Source: Solirubrobacter pauli
GTDB lineage: Bacteria; Actinomycetota; Thermoleophilia; Solirubrobacterales; Solirubrobacteraceae
DNA: 64,000 bases
Direction: 5' to 3'
NCBI RefSeq assembly: GCF_003633755.1
Contig: NZ_RBIL01000001.1
Coordinates: forward strand, 231,213 to 295,212
The notes under the pieces were generated by a model. That model was not told the origin of the DNA, ran no database searches, and saw only the letters and a list, made by a program, of their open reading frames with translations. The position numbers and the translations under genes are program-made. This document shows, piece after piece, positions 43,141 to 51,600 of the stretch; the stretch's first letter is position 1; the number at the start of each line of letters is the position of its first letter.

Positions 43141-44297
43141 ACGCGTCCCATGCCGACCGCCACGCGATCGTCGCCGGCGTCGTGGCGGCGCTGGTGGGCT
43201 TCACGAGCTCGTTCGCGGTCGTCCTCGCGGGCCTCCGCGCGGCGGGTGCCTCCCCGGCCCAAGCCGCGTCGGGCCTGCTCGCGGTCACCGTGACGATGGC
43301 CGTGGCGACCCTCGTGCTCAGCCACCGCTTCCGCCTCCCGCTGCTGATGGCGTGGTCGACGCCCGGCGCCGCGCTGCTGGCGACGACCGGCACCGTCGAC
43401 GGCGGCTGGCCCGCGGCGATCGGCGCGTTCCTGATCTGCGGCCTGCTGATCATGGCCACGGGCGTCTGGCCGCGGCTCGGCGCCCTGATCGGCTCGATCC
43501 CGACGCCGGTCGCGCAGGCGATGCTCGCCGGCATCGTGCTCCAGCTGTGCCTCACGCCCGTGCGCGAGCTCGTCGCCGCGCCCGGGCAGATCGCGCCGAT
43601 CCTGGTGGTCTGGCTGATCGCGCTGCGGGTCGCGCGCAAGTGGGCGATCCCGCTGACCTTCGCCGCCGCGCTCGTCGTGATCGCGGCGGACGCGGTCGGT
43701 GACGGAGGCGTGCACGGCCCGCTCGTCCCACACCTGGAGTGGACGGCACCGCACTTCACCTCGGCCGCCATCCTCGGCCTCGCCCTGCCGCTGTACGTCG
43801 TGACCATGGCCGGGCAGAACGTCCCCGGCACCGCGATCCTCGCCGGCTACGGCTATCGCGTCCCGTGGCGCAGCGCGATGCTCACCACCGGCGCCGGCAC
43901 CGCGGCCGGGGCCTTGGCCGGCGGCCACGCGATCAACCTGGCCGCGATCAGCAGCACGCTCGTCATCACGTCCCAGGCCCACCCGGACCCGGGTCGCCGC
44001 TGGACCGCGGCGACGAGCGCGGGCTGGGCGTACCTCGTGCTCGCGCTGCTCTCGACGGCGCTGACCACGTTCGTGAGCGCCGCACCCGCCGACGTCGCCG
44101 GCGCGGTCGCCGGCCTCGCGCTGCTCGGGGCGCTCACCTCGTCCCTGTCAGGCGCGATGAACGCCGACCACGGCCGGGAGGCGGCCGCGGTCACGTTCGT
44201 CGTCGCCGCGTCGGGCGTGAGCTTCTTCTCGATCGGCGCGGCGTTCTGGGCCCTGCTGGCGGGCGTGGCGACGCACCTCGTCACCACGCGGGACTAG
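43134..44297 (+). CDS. BenE-family permease (benzoate/aromatic acid:H+ type)
   Basis: 387 aa with about 11-12 TM helices. Family features include VVAALVGFTSSFAVVLAGLR, LLMAWSTPGAALLATTG, LPLYVVTMAGQNVPGTAIL and AGGHAINLAAISSTLV, as in the BenE proton symporters for benzoate. No benzoate catabolic genes are in the window, so the substrate may be another aromatic or hydrophobic acid. ATG 43134 lies inside operator 2 and has no room for a Shine-Dalgarno if transcription starts nearby. It is divergent from the XRE-cupin regulator, and its stop overlaps the convergent TetR gene stop. Confidence 0.88.
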   Translation: MEHASHADRHAIVAGVVAALVGFTSSFAVVLAGLRAAGASPAQAASGLLAVTVTMAVATLVLSHRFRLPLLMAWSTPGAALLATTGTVDGGWPAAIGAFLICGLLIMATGVWPRLGALIGSIPTPVAQAMLAGIVLQLCLTPVRELVAAPGQIAPILVVWLIALRVARKWAIPLTFAAALVVIAADAVGDGGVHGPLVPHLEWTAPHFTSAAILGLALPLYVVTMAGQNVPGTAILAGYGYRVPWRSAMLTTGAGTAAGALAGGHAINLAAISSTLVITSQAHPDPGRRWTAATSAGWAYLVLALLSTALTTFVSAAPADVAGAVAGLALLGALTSSLSGAMNADHGREAAAVTFVVAASGVSFFSIGAAFWALLAGVATHLVTTRD

Positions 44298-44974
44298 AGC
44301 GTGGCGCGTGCGTGCAGGCCGACGGCGACCGTCGTGAGCGAGTCGGCGAGCGCGTCCGCGAACTCGACGTTCGTCCGCGCGAGGCGCTCGTCGGCGGCGT
44401 AGGCCTGGACGAGCGCTTCGGGCGCGCACGTGAGGGGCCAGAACGCCGACGCCATCGTCCACACGGTCAGCAGGTACTTCCACGCGTCGTCCTCGGAGAG
44501 CTCGGGCAGCGCGTCAAGGATCAGGCCGCAGATGATCTGCCCCTGCTCGAGCCCTCGCAGCTTGTGCGTGGTGACCGCCTCGACCGACACGTTGTGCTCG
44601 AGCACGGCGGCCTGCGTGCTGATCAGGTCGCACAGCACCGGCCGCGCCTCGAGCGACGCGGCGATCGCCTGGGCGAGCTGCTCGGCCCGGCGGACGAACG
44701 CGTCCTGCCGGTCGACGGCCCCGGGCAGCTCGTCCGCCAGGTGGGCGACCCACTCGCGGAGCAGCCCGTAGAGCAGCTCGAGCAGCACCGCCTCCCGCGA
44801 GTCGAAGTACCGCAGCACGTTCGACTTCGCGAGCCCGACCCGCCGGCTCAACGCGTTGAGCGAGAGCTCCGCGACCGTCATCTCCTCGAGCATGGACGCC
44901 GCCGCGTCGAGGATCGCCTGGCTGCGTGCGGCCCGCTGCTCGTCACTGCGCGCACGTTGGAAGCCGGTGGCCAT
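44294..44974 (-). CDS. TetR-family repressor
   Basis: 226 aa. N-terminal TetR HTH (RSQAILDAAASMLEEMTVAE, LSRRVGLAKSNVLRYFDSRE) and a C-terminal helical ligand domain (EHNVSVEAVTTHKLRGLEQG). It lies 31 bases downstream of the MFS exporter gene on the same strand, so it is the second gene of that operon. Three AGACCNNNGGTCT sites upstream of the exporter are the likely operators, which would make the operon self-repressed and drug-inducible. Confidence 0.9.
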   Translation of the reverse strand: MATGFQRARSDEQRAARSQAILDAAASMLEEMTVAELSLNALSRRVGLAKSNVLRYFDSREAVLLELLYGLLREWVAHLADELPGAVDRQDAFVRRAEQLAQAIAASLEARPVLCDLISTQAAVLEHNVSVEAVTTHKLRGLEQGQIICGLILDALPELSEDDAWKYLLTVWTMASAFWPLTCAPEALVQAYAADERLARTNVEFADALADSLTTVAVGLHARATL

Positions 44975-45005
44975 GACTAGATCGTAGGGGGCCGGTCCGC
45001 TCATC

Positions 45006-46478
45006 TCAGTGGGCGAACACCGGCTCGGCACCCACGGCGACGTCCGGCGCCTCCGACGGCAGCAGCACCCACGCCGCGATCGCGCCGACCGCGAAGATCG
45101 CCGCCGACCACGTGAACGCGACCGTGTAGCCGTGGACGGCGCTCTGCGCCGCGAGGTCCGCCACACCCGGGTGCGAGGACGCGTACGCGCCCGCCGCCCC
45201 CGCCGCCAACGTGCTCAGCAGCGCCGTGCCGATCGAGCCACCGATCTGCTGCCCGGTGTTCACCAGCGCGGAAGCCACTCCCGCGTCGGCGCCCTCCACC
45301 CCACGGACCGCCGTGTCCATGGCGATGCCGAAGACGAGCCCGAGGCCCACGCCGATCACCAGCAGCGCCGGCAGCACCGCGGACGCGTAGCTCGACCCGG
45401 CCTCGACCCCCGTGAGCATGAGCATCGCCCCCGCGCTCAGCGCCATCCCGGCCGCCACCACCGGCCGCGGACCGAACCGCGGCAGCAGTCGCATCTGCCC
45501 GATCGCACCGGTCGGCATCAGCATCGCCATCAGGGGCAGGAACGCCAGCCCCGACTCGAGCGGCGAGAAGCCCAGGGTCTGCTGCATGTAGTACGTGAGG
45601 AACAGGAACACGCCGAACAGCCCGGCGCCCACGAGCGCGATCGCGAGGAAGCCACCCGCGCGAGCCCGGTGCGCGACGACCCGCAGCGGCAGCAGCGGAT
45701 GCTCGACCCGCCGCTCGACGACCACGAACGCGACCAGCAGCGCCACACCCGCGACCAGGGCCGCGATCGTGATCGGCGCACCCCACCCGTCCGACTCAGC
45801 GCTCGAGAACCCGTACACCAGCGCGAACAGACCACCCGACGCCGTCAGCGTGCCGGGCAGGTCGATCGGCGTGCGCTGCCCCGCGACCGCATCCCGCGGC
45901 AGCAACCGCAAGGCCGCCACAGCCGCCGGCACCGCGAGGAACAGGTTGACGAACATCGTCCAGCGCCAGTCGAGCAGCTCGGTCAGCGCTCCACCGAGGA
46001 TCAGGCCGATCGCCGCCCCAGAGGCCCCGATCACGCCGAAGACCGAGAAGGCCCGGTTGCGCTCCTGCGGCTCCGTGAACGTCGTCGTCAGCAGGCTCAA
46101 CGCCGCCGGCGCGAGCAGCGCGCCGAACGCCCCCTGCAGCGCCCGGGCCCCGACGAGCATCCCGAACGAGGACGCGAACCCGCCCAGCGCGGACGCCCCG
46201 GCGAACCCGGCGAGCCCGACGATGAACACCCGCTTGCGGCCGAAGACATCACCGAGCCGCCCACCGAGCAGCAGCAGGCTGCCGAACGCCAGCGCATACG
46301 AGGTGACGATCCACTGCCGCGACTCGTCCGTGAACCCGAGGTCCGCCTGCGCGGACGGCAGCGCGATGTTCACGATCGTCGCGTCGAGCACGACCATCAG
46401 CTGCGCCAGCCCGATGATCGCGAGCACAAGCCACCTCCGGCGGCTCGTGCTCGTGGTTGGCGGTGTGTCGGTGGACAT
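45006..46478 (-). CDS. MFS drug:H+ antiporter, DHA2 (14-TM) type
   Basis: 490 aa. Motif A GGRLGDVFGRKRVF, motif D1 QLMVVLDATIVNIALPS and motif C GLILGGALTELLDWRW are those of DHA2 multidrug exporters such as EmrB/QacA; about 14 TM helices. It probably pumps out lipophilic drugs using the proton gradient. GGAG lies about 10 bases upstream of ATG 46478. It is followed by the TetR gene, and its promoter region carries three matching operators. Confidence 0.92.
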   Translation of the reverse strand: MSTDTPPTTSTSRRRWLVLAIIGLAQLMVVLDATIVNIALPSAQADLGFTDESRQWIVTSYALAFGSLLLLGGRLGDVFGRKRVFIVGLAGFAGASALGGFASSFGMLVGARALQGAFGALLAPAALSLLTTTFTEPQERNRAFSVFGVIGASGAAIGLILGGALTELLDWRWTMFVNLFLAVPAAVAALRLLPRDAVAGQRTPIDLPGTLTASGGLFALVYGFSSAESDGWGAPITIAALVAGVALLVAFVVVERRVEHPLLPLRVVAHRARAGGFLAIALVGAGLFGVFLFLTYYMQQTLGFSPLESGLAFLPLMAMLMPTGAIGQMRLLPRFGPRPVVAAGMALSAGAMLMLTGVEAGSSYASAVLPALLVIGVGLGLVFGIAMDTAVRGVEGADAGVASALVNTGQQIGGSIGTALLSTLAAGAAGAYASSHPGVADLAAQSAVHGYTVAFTWSAAIFAVGAIAAWVLLPSEAPDVAVGAEPVFAH

Positions 46479-46503
46479 GCGCGATCAACTCCAGAGGGTT
46501 ATG

Positions 46504-46570
46504 AGACCATCGGTCTCTTCTGAACCCATGGAAACAGACCACTGGTCTATTGTCAAGAGACCGATGGTCT
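46504..46570 (-). promoter_or_regulatory. Promoter with three TetR-type operators (AGACCNNNGGTCT)
   Basis: Three palindromes occur: AGACCATCGGTCT (46504-46516), AGACCACTGGTCT (46536-46548) and AGACCGATGGTCT (46558-46570), centres 32 and 22 bp apart. On the minus strand a perfect -35 TTGACA (46556-46551) with a weak -10 (TTCCAT, 46533-46528) frames the middle site, which fills the 17-base spacer. This fits repression by the co-encoded TetR protein. Confidence 0.8.
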
Positions 46571-46792
46571 TTTTATTCCGACCTGCCGCCACACGAGCCA
46601 TGGCGTCGACGCTCTGAAGGCCCTCGCGCCAGCGACTCGACCGCGAGCTCAACCACCGCGCGCACGGCCCGGTCTACGCCGAGATGGCCGCCGCGTGGGA
46701 TGTCTTCTTCACGCTCGCGGTGTGAGCGGCGGCGCTTGGCTTCGTCGCTCTGAGCGCGGCCTTGTCGACCGTCCAGCTCGTCCCTGAACGCC

Positions 46793-46818
46793 GAAAGGCC
46801 CGCCGTAGCGGGCCTTTC
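46793..46818 (-). terminator. Terminator of the original tRNA-Pro gene
   Basis: GAAAGGCCCGC, loop, GCGGGCCTTTC: an 11-bp perfect stem ending in CCTTTC on the minus strand, six bases beyond the acceptor end of the tRNA-Pro fragment. This is the usual GC-stem tRNA terminator and marks the DNA to its left as original chromosome. Confidence 0.75.
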
Positions 46819-46824
46819 GTGTAG

Positions 46825-46866
46825 TCGGGGAGACAGGATTTGAACCTGCGACCGCCCGGCCCCCAG
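46825..46866 (-). other. tRNA-Pro(GGG) 3' fragment = attachment site (attL) of an integrated element
   Basis: Read on the minus strand: anticodon loop CTGGGGG (anticodon GGG), 3' anticodon stem CCGGG, variable CGGTC, T-arm GCAGGTTCAAATCCTGT (46849-46833), and acceptor strand CTCCCCG plus A. The expected 5' anticodon stem (CCCGG), D-arm and 5' acceptor are missing; homology stops exactly at the anticodon loop, a common crossover place for tyrosine recombinases. The full tRNA should exist at the right end of the element, outside this window. Confidence 0.8.
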
Positions 46867-46949
46867 ACGGATTTCGTGTTTCGGCCTACCGAGAAATGCC
46901 TGCAAATACGTGGGTTGACTTCAAGTACGCTCGAGCACGATCGGCTCAA

Positions 46950-46974
46950 ATTGGTACTCGGATTGGTACCCGAG
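46950..46974. repeat. Direct repeats between att core and integrase gene
   Basis: ATTGGTAC occurs at 46950-46957 and 46962-46969; the second copy is flanked by CTCGG (46957-46961) and CCGAG (46970-46974). Short iterated sites beside an att core are typical of integrase arm-type or excisionase sites, or of an operator for the integrase gene. Confidence 0.4.
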
Positions 46975-47012
46975 CCTCAGGATCCGGCGGCGCGTGACGA
47001 TTGGAAAGACTG

Positions 47013-48131
47013 ATGGCGCGGCGCACCTACGGTACGGGATCTCTGCGGATCGATGGCGGCTCTTGGTACGGGTCCTGGTACGGCCCTGACGGCCGACGGG
47101 TCAAGCGCAAGATCGGCCCGGCACGCACTCCCGGCGAGCGCGACGGGCTCACGCGTACCCAGGCCGAGAAGGAGATGCGACGCGTCCGCGACGCCGAAGC
47201 GGGCACGATCTCCGCTCCACGCGTGACGATGGAGCAGGCCGGCGAGCAGCTCTCGCTGTCGCTGGAGGTCAAGGGCCGCAAGAAGTCGCACCGGATGACC
47301 GTCGCGTCTGACCTGCGCAATCACATCGTGCCGTTCTTCGCCGGCAAGGATCTCGGCAAGATCACGGTCTCAGACATCGAGCGCTACATCGCCGTCAAGC
47401 GTAAGACGCTGGCGATGAAGACCATCCGCAACCACCTCGTCACCATCCACAGCGCCTTCGAGATCGGGCTGCGCCGCGGCTGGTGCAGCACGAACCCGGT
47501 CAAGCTGGCCGACCGGCCAATCGTGCGCAGCAATCAGACGCGCATCCAGTTCCTCGACCAAGAGGAGCTCGAGCGGCTGCTCGCGATCGACTATCCGGGC
47601 GACGCGTTCGGCAGCATCGAGCCGACCCTCTACCTGGTCGCTGCCATGACCGGCCTGCGACAAGGCGAGCTCATCGGCATGCGCTGGCGCGACGTGGACT
47701 TTCACGCACGCAAGATCCGCGTCGTCGCGCCCTACGTGCGCGGAGAGTTCATCGACCCGAAGTCCAGCGACTCCTCCCGCTCGGTGCCCATGGCCGAGCG
47801 CGTCGCCAACAACCTCAACGCGCTCCGCGAGCGATCACTGTACCCGCGAGACGGCGACCTCGTCTTCGCACACCCGGAGACCGGCAAGCCGCTCGATCGC
47901 TCCAAACTCGTGCGGCGCTTCAAGGCCGCACGCGACCGCGCCGAAGTCCGCGAAATCACGTTCCACGAGCTACGCCACACCTTCGGCACGCGCATGGCCG
48001 CCAGCGGCGTCGCGTTGCGCCGGCTGCAGTACTGGATGGGCCACGCCGACATCAAGACCACCCAGGTCTACGCGCACTACCAGCCCGACGACCATGAAGC
48101 CGACATGATCGACGAGGCCTTCGCCGCCTGA
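47013..48131 (+). CDS. Tyrosine recombinase (phage-type integrase) of the island
   Basis: 372 aa with all parts of a working integrase: N-terminal arm-binding AP2-like region (YGTGSLRIDGGSWYGSWYG), SAM-like core-binding domain (about 70-165) and catalytic domain with Arg216 (TGLRQGELIGMRW), Lys about 250, His318 and Arg321 (FHELRHTFGTRM), His344 (WMGHADIKTT) and Tyr353 (QVYAHY). It cuts and rejoins att sites through a phosphotyrosine link. ATG 47013 has GGAAAG 6 bases upstream; TTG 47001 is less likely. It is transcribed away from the tRNA-Pro fragment 147 bases to its left. Confidence 0.92.
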   Translation: MARRTYGTGSLRIDGGSWYGSWYGPDGRRVKRKIGPARTPGERDGLTRTQAEKEMRRVRDAEAGTISAPRVTMEQAGEQLSLSLEVKGRKKSHRMTVASDLRNHIVPFFAGKDLGKITVSDIERYIAVKRKTLAMKTIRNHLVTIHSAFEIGLRRGWCSTNPVKLADRPIVRSNQTRIQFLDQEELERLLAIDYPGDAFGSIEPTLYLVAAMTGLRQGELIGMRWRDVDFHARKIRVVAPYVRGEFIDPKSSDSSRSVPMAERVANNLNALRERSLYPRDGDLVFAHPETGKPLDRSKLVRRFKAARDRAEVREITFHELRHTFGTRMAASGVALRRLQYWMGHADIKTTQVYAHYQPDDHEADMIDEAFAA

Positions 48132-48635
48132 CATCAGCGAACGCGGCGGCGGCGGATGTCGCCGCAGCACCAGGACGTCCAACCACAGCTGAAGCCGTGC
48201 GTGCCTGATGGAGCACGCCGGACGTTGACACGGACCCGATCACCCCGTCACCGGCCGTCCGCCGCAGCGGACGGCCAAGGGCGGCGCCTCGTCGCACGCC
48301 CCCCCCGTGGACTCCGACCTCCACGCGAAAGCGAAAGCGGCGAGTTCGTCGAGAAGAGCTACTTTCGGCTCCGGTCCAATGCGGAATTGCCCGTGCAGCG
48401 ATCGGTGAGAGGAGCGCAAGGGCGCCTGGCCCGGCACGGAAGTGCGTGCGATGGACAGCTTCGGGCGCCGCTCAGGGCAGCTAGCAGTCGAACCCCTTAC
48501 TCTCGCCCAGGTGAGCACCGTTGACCGAGCCGGTCCGTTCGGGCTGCCGGGCTCGTTGAGGCGACGTCGCGGCTCGCCGAGCACGTCGGGTTGTTTCCCG
48601 ACGGCCCGCTTCAGCTACAGGACTGACCGGGACGG
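48132..48635. other. 504-bp gap without a recognised gene, with one hairpin
   Basis: Short frames here have no coding character. At 48253-48276 there is a perfect 10-bp stem (GGCCGTCCGC, CGCA, GCGGACGGCC), about 120 bases past the integrase stop, that could end its transcript. The rest shows lower GC and no promoter or RNA that I can name. Confidence 0.45.
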
Positions 48636-51600
48636 CTACCGCTCGGCCTCCCCGACCGTTTTAGCGAAGTCGTAGGCAGCCTCGATCAACAGGTCGTCGA
48701 TCAGGTCGAGGACCTCGCCACGAGCCGCCGCGTCCTGGGCCTGGGCGTAAGCGCGGAGCAGGAGGGTCCCAATCTCGCGCGCGTCGGCGGCGGCGTGCGT
48801 GGCGATGCTCGACAGCTGCCCCCGGTAGCAGTCCAGGAAGCGACGCGTGGTCGCCACGATCAGCTCGTCAACGCGCTCGGTGGCGCGGTCGAGGGTGATT
48901 AGCAACTGCGTGCACGCTGGCTCGAAGGCCGCTGAGGCGATGAGGCGTTCGATCAACTCGAGGTGTGGCCCCAGCGGCTTCTCGCGCAGCGCCGATGCGA
49001 CCTGGGCGGCCTCGGAGCGGACAGTCTCATCGGCGTCGTCGAAGAGGTCGGCGAGCGCGGAAGCCGCCCGGTCGGACTCGGCGGTGATGCTCAGTCGGTG
49101 AGCGCAGATGGTGGCGGCGCCGCGGCGGATCTCGGGCAATGTGCTGCGAACGGCCTCGTCGAGGAGGCCTGGGAGGCCGAGCTCCAAGCCGGCGTACGCG
49201 GCGACGCGCCCGCCGGCCTGCGTGACCGCGTCGAGATTGGAGGCGAGCATGCGCTCGACCATCGCTTCGACAAGTGCGGTGTCGGTGAAGCCGAGGTAGA
49301 TGACGAGTTCCTCGACGAACCGGGTGGCGAGCAGCTCGTCAGGCGCCTCGACCAGCGTCGGGAACGCCTCGGCCACCTCCGCACGGGCGTGTCGCAGTGC
49401 GGCGGCGAGTGTGTGGGCGACACACGAGCGGACCGCCAGGCTCGGGTCGGTCGCCATGTGCGCGAGATGCGGCGCCAGCAGGGCGCTTCGGCTGCCGTCG
49501 GCGTCATGGATGAGTACGTCGCCGAGTGTGAGGGCGGCCCAGCCCCGGGCGGTGTTCATCCCGTTGCCGAACGGGTCGCCGTTGTAGAAGCGCTTTCCCG
49601 CCCAGGCCTCGCGCTGCCAGGCCTCGTCCTCCGGGTCCGGGGAGAGCAGGGCGACGTCGATGACCAGCTCGATGATGTCCGTGGGGACGTCGGCGTCGAG
49701 GTAGTTGCGTAGGGCGTCGGGCAGCGAGCGATCGTTGTCGCGGCGGTTCAGCGACGCGACGTGACGCATGACCTCGAAGACGGTCTCGGGCGCGATCGGC
49801 TCCGACTGTCGCAGGCCGCGCAGAACCCCGTCCAAGTAGGCCGGATGAGAACTCTCGTCAAGTCGGAGGGCGAGCCGGGCGAACCGCTCGGGATCGGCGA
49901 CGGTCGCCTGCTCCAGGTCGCGGGCCAGCTCGGTGGCGCCCCCGGTGAAGCGACTCCAGTCCCGCGACTCGTCGGCGTGCTTGGCAACGGCTCGGAGCCA
50001 CTGCTCGTCGCTCATCTTCTCGATGGCCGCAGCCGGGATCGGCGAACCGACCGAGCCGACAATAACCCCGGTCGGCGGATTGGGCTCGTCTCCGAAGACC
50101 CGGCGCAACTCACGCAGTCGACCACGCGCCAGTTCGGAGAGCCGATCCTCGGGCAGCGCCGAGAGCAAAGTGAACGAACCGTGCCCGAAAGGCAGGGACT
50201 CGAACGCGGGCCGGAAGGAGATCAGAGCCTCCTCCAAGGCGTCAAAGCGCTCCTGAGAGAGAAACGGGCCGATGGCGAAGATCAACGCGCGGGCCGCCCA
50301 GTAAGAGTTGCAGTTGTAGCCGGACAGAAGACGGTGCTCGCCCTCGCAAAGCAGCTTTCCGGCCCAGTCGGCGTAGTGCTCGCCGTCGGCGGCCATCGCC
50401 TCGTAGAGCAGCCACTGGCTCGCGTCGTGCTCGTCAGCGGCTAACTGGTCAAGCAGCGGCCCGGCACTCTCGTGCTGACCGCCGGCGATGAGCGCTCGCA
50501 GCGCATCGCGCGCGGCGTAGAGCAGCGCGTCGTCGACGTCGTGGTGGCGGTTGTTGTAGGTGCGGTAGCCAAAGTGCCGGTCGCGTTTAGGCCGGCGGTC
50601 ACCGTCGCTGGTGAGGGCCATGACCGACACGAGGTAGGGCACGGTGAACTCGGCGAACGCCGCGGACGCGCCGGCGGCGGCCGCAGCGATGATCTCCTGG
50701 GTGCCGTGGTCGCGGCCGTCAAGCGCGGCGACCTTGCCGTCAGCGTCGAGGTCGAGGGCACCGGGGCGCTCAGCCAGCCACGCGCGTAGAAGCTCGACGG
50801 CCCACTCCGGCTCCTCGTCGCCGAGTGCGTGCGAGCCTAGGAAGAGGTCGTGCGCCGCGTCGTCGAAGACGCCCGCGCGAACGGCTGCGAGCGTCAACTC
50901 GAAGAAGGCTCGGGACTCGTGGACATCGACCCGAAAACCGATGAAGCGCATTAGCCCGCCGAACGAGTCGTGGCCCTTGAGCGGATCGAGAAGCTCGGAC
51001 AGCCGGTCCGGCCGCTCCTTCGTGACCGACAGCATCACCTCCGCTGCGCGAGCGAACTGCTCTTGGTCACCGGAAAGCCAAGCGGCGATGACACCCTCTT
51101 GGTCAAGCCGATCGAACCACGCCGGCTTCCGCAGGGCAGACACGAGGCGGTCTGAGAAGGCGGGGCCGCTGTCGAGGACGCGCTGGACCATCAGCCACTC
51201 GGCCGCGGTCGGCTCATCGAGGTCGCGCAGCAAGGCGAGCACGACCTCCTTGATGTGGAAGCGGATGGCGTGGTCGGCAAGCAAGCCCTCCACTTCGGAG
51301 ACGAACCGCTCGGGCTCTTTGTCTCGTAGGTAGACGAGGACTGCGCGAACCTGAGCTCGCCGGAAGAGCTCCTGCTCACCTTCCAGCAGGAATGTCACCA
51401 GCGTTTGCTCGCGCGCCAGCCAGCGTCGGGCGAAAGCGTGGTCGAAGAACGCCTCGTGGAAAAAGGTGAAGGCGCCGGGGCGCTCGACGAGGACGTGCTC
51501 TGACTCAAGCACCTTGGCGTCCGGCATGTAGCCCGCGCTCTCGACGACCGCCTCGGGCACGTGCAGCCGCTGATGGGAGCTCATGTTCTCGACGAGCAGG

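Noticed and set aside
46611..46725. Short plus-strand stretch reading RQRLDRELNHRAHGPVYAEM then AAAWDVFFTLAV and a stop.
   Set aside because: Protein-like but only about 35 codons with a stop upstream and no start. It may be the tail of a lost gene at the island border; too short to annotate.
46825..46900. Complete tRNA-Pro gene.
   Set aside because: The 5' anticodon stem, D-arm and 5' acceptor strand are not present upstream, so it is only a 3' fragment.
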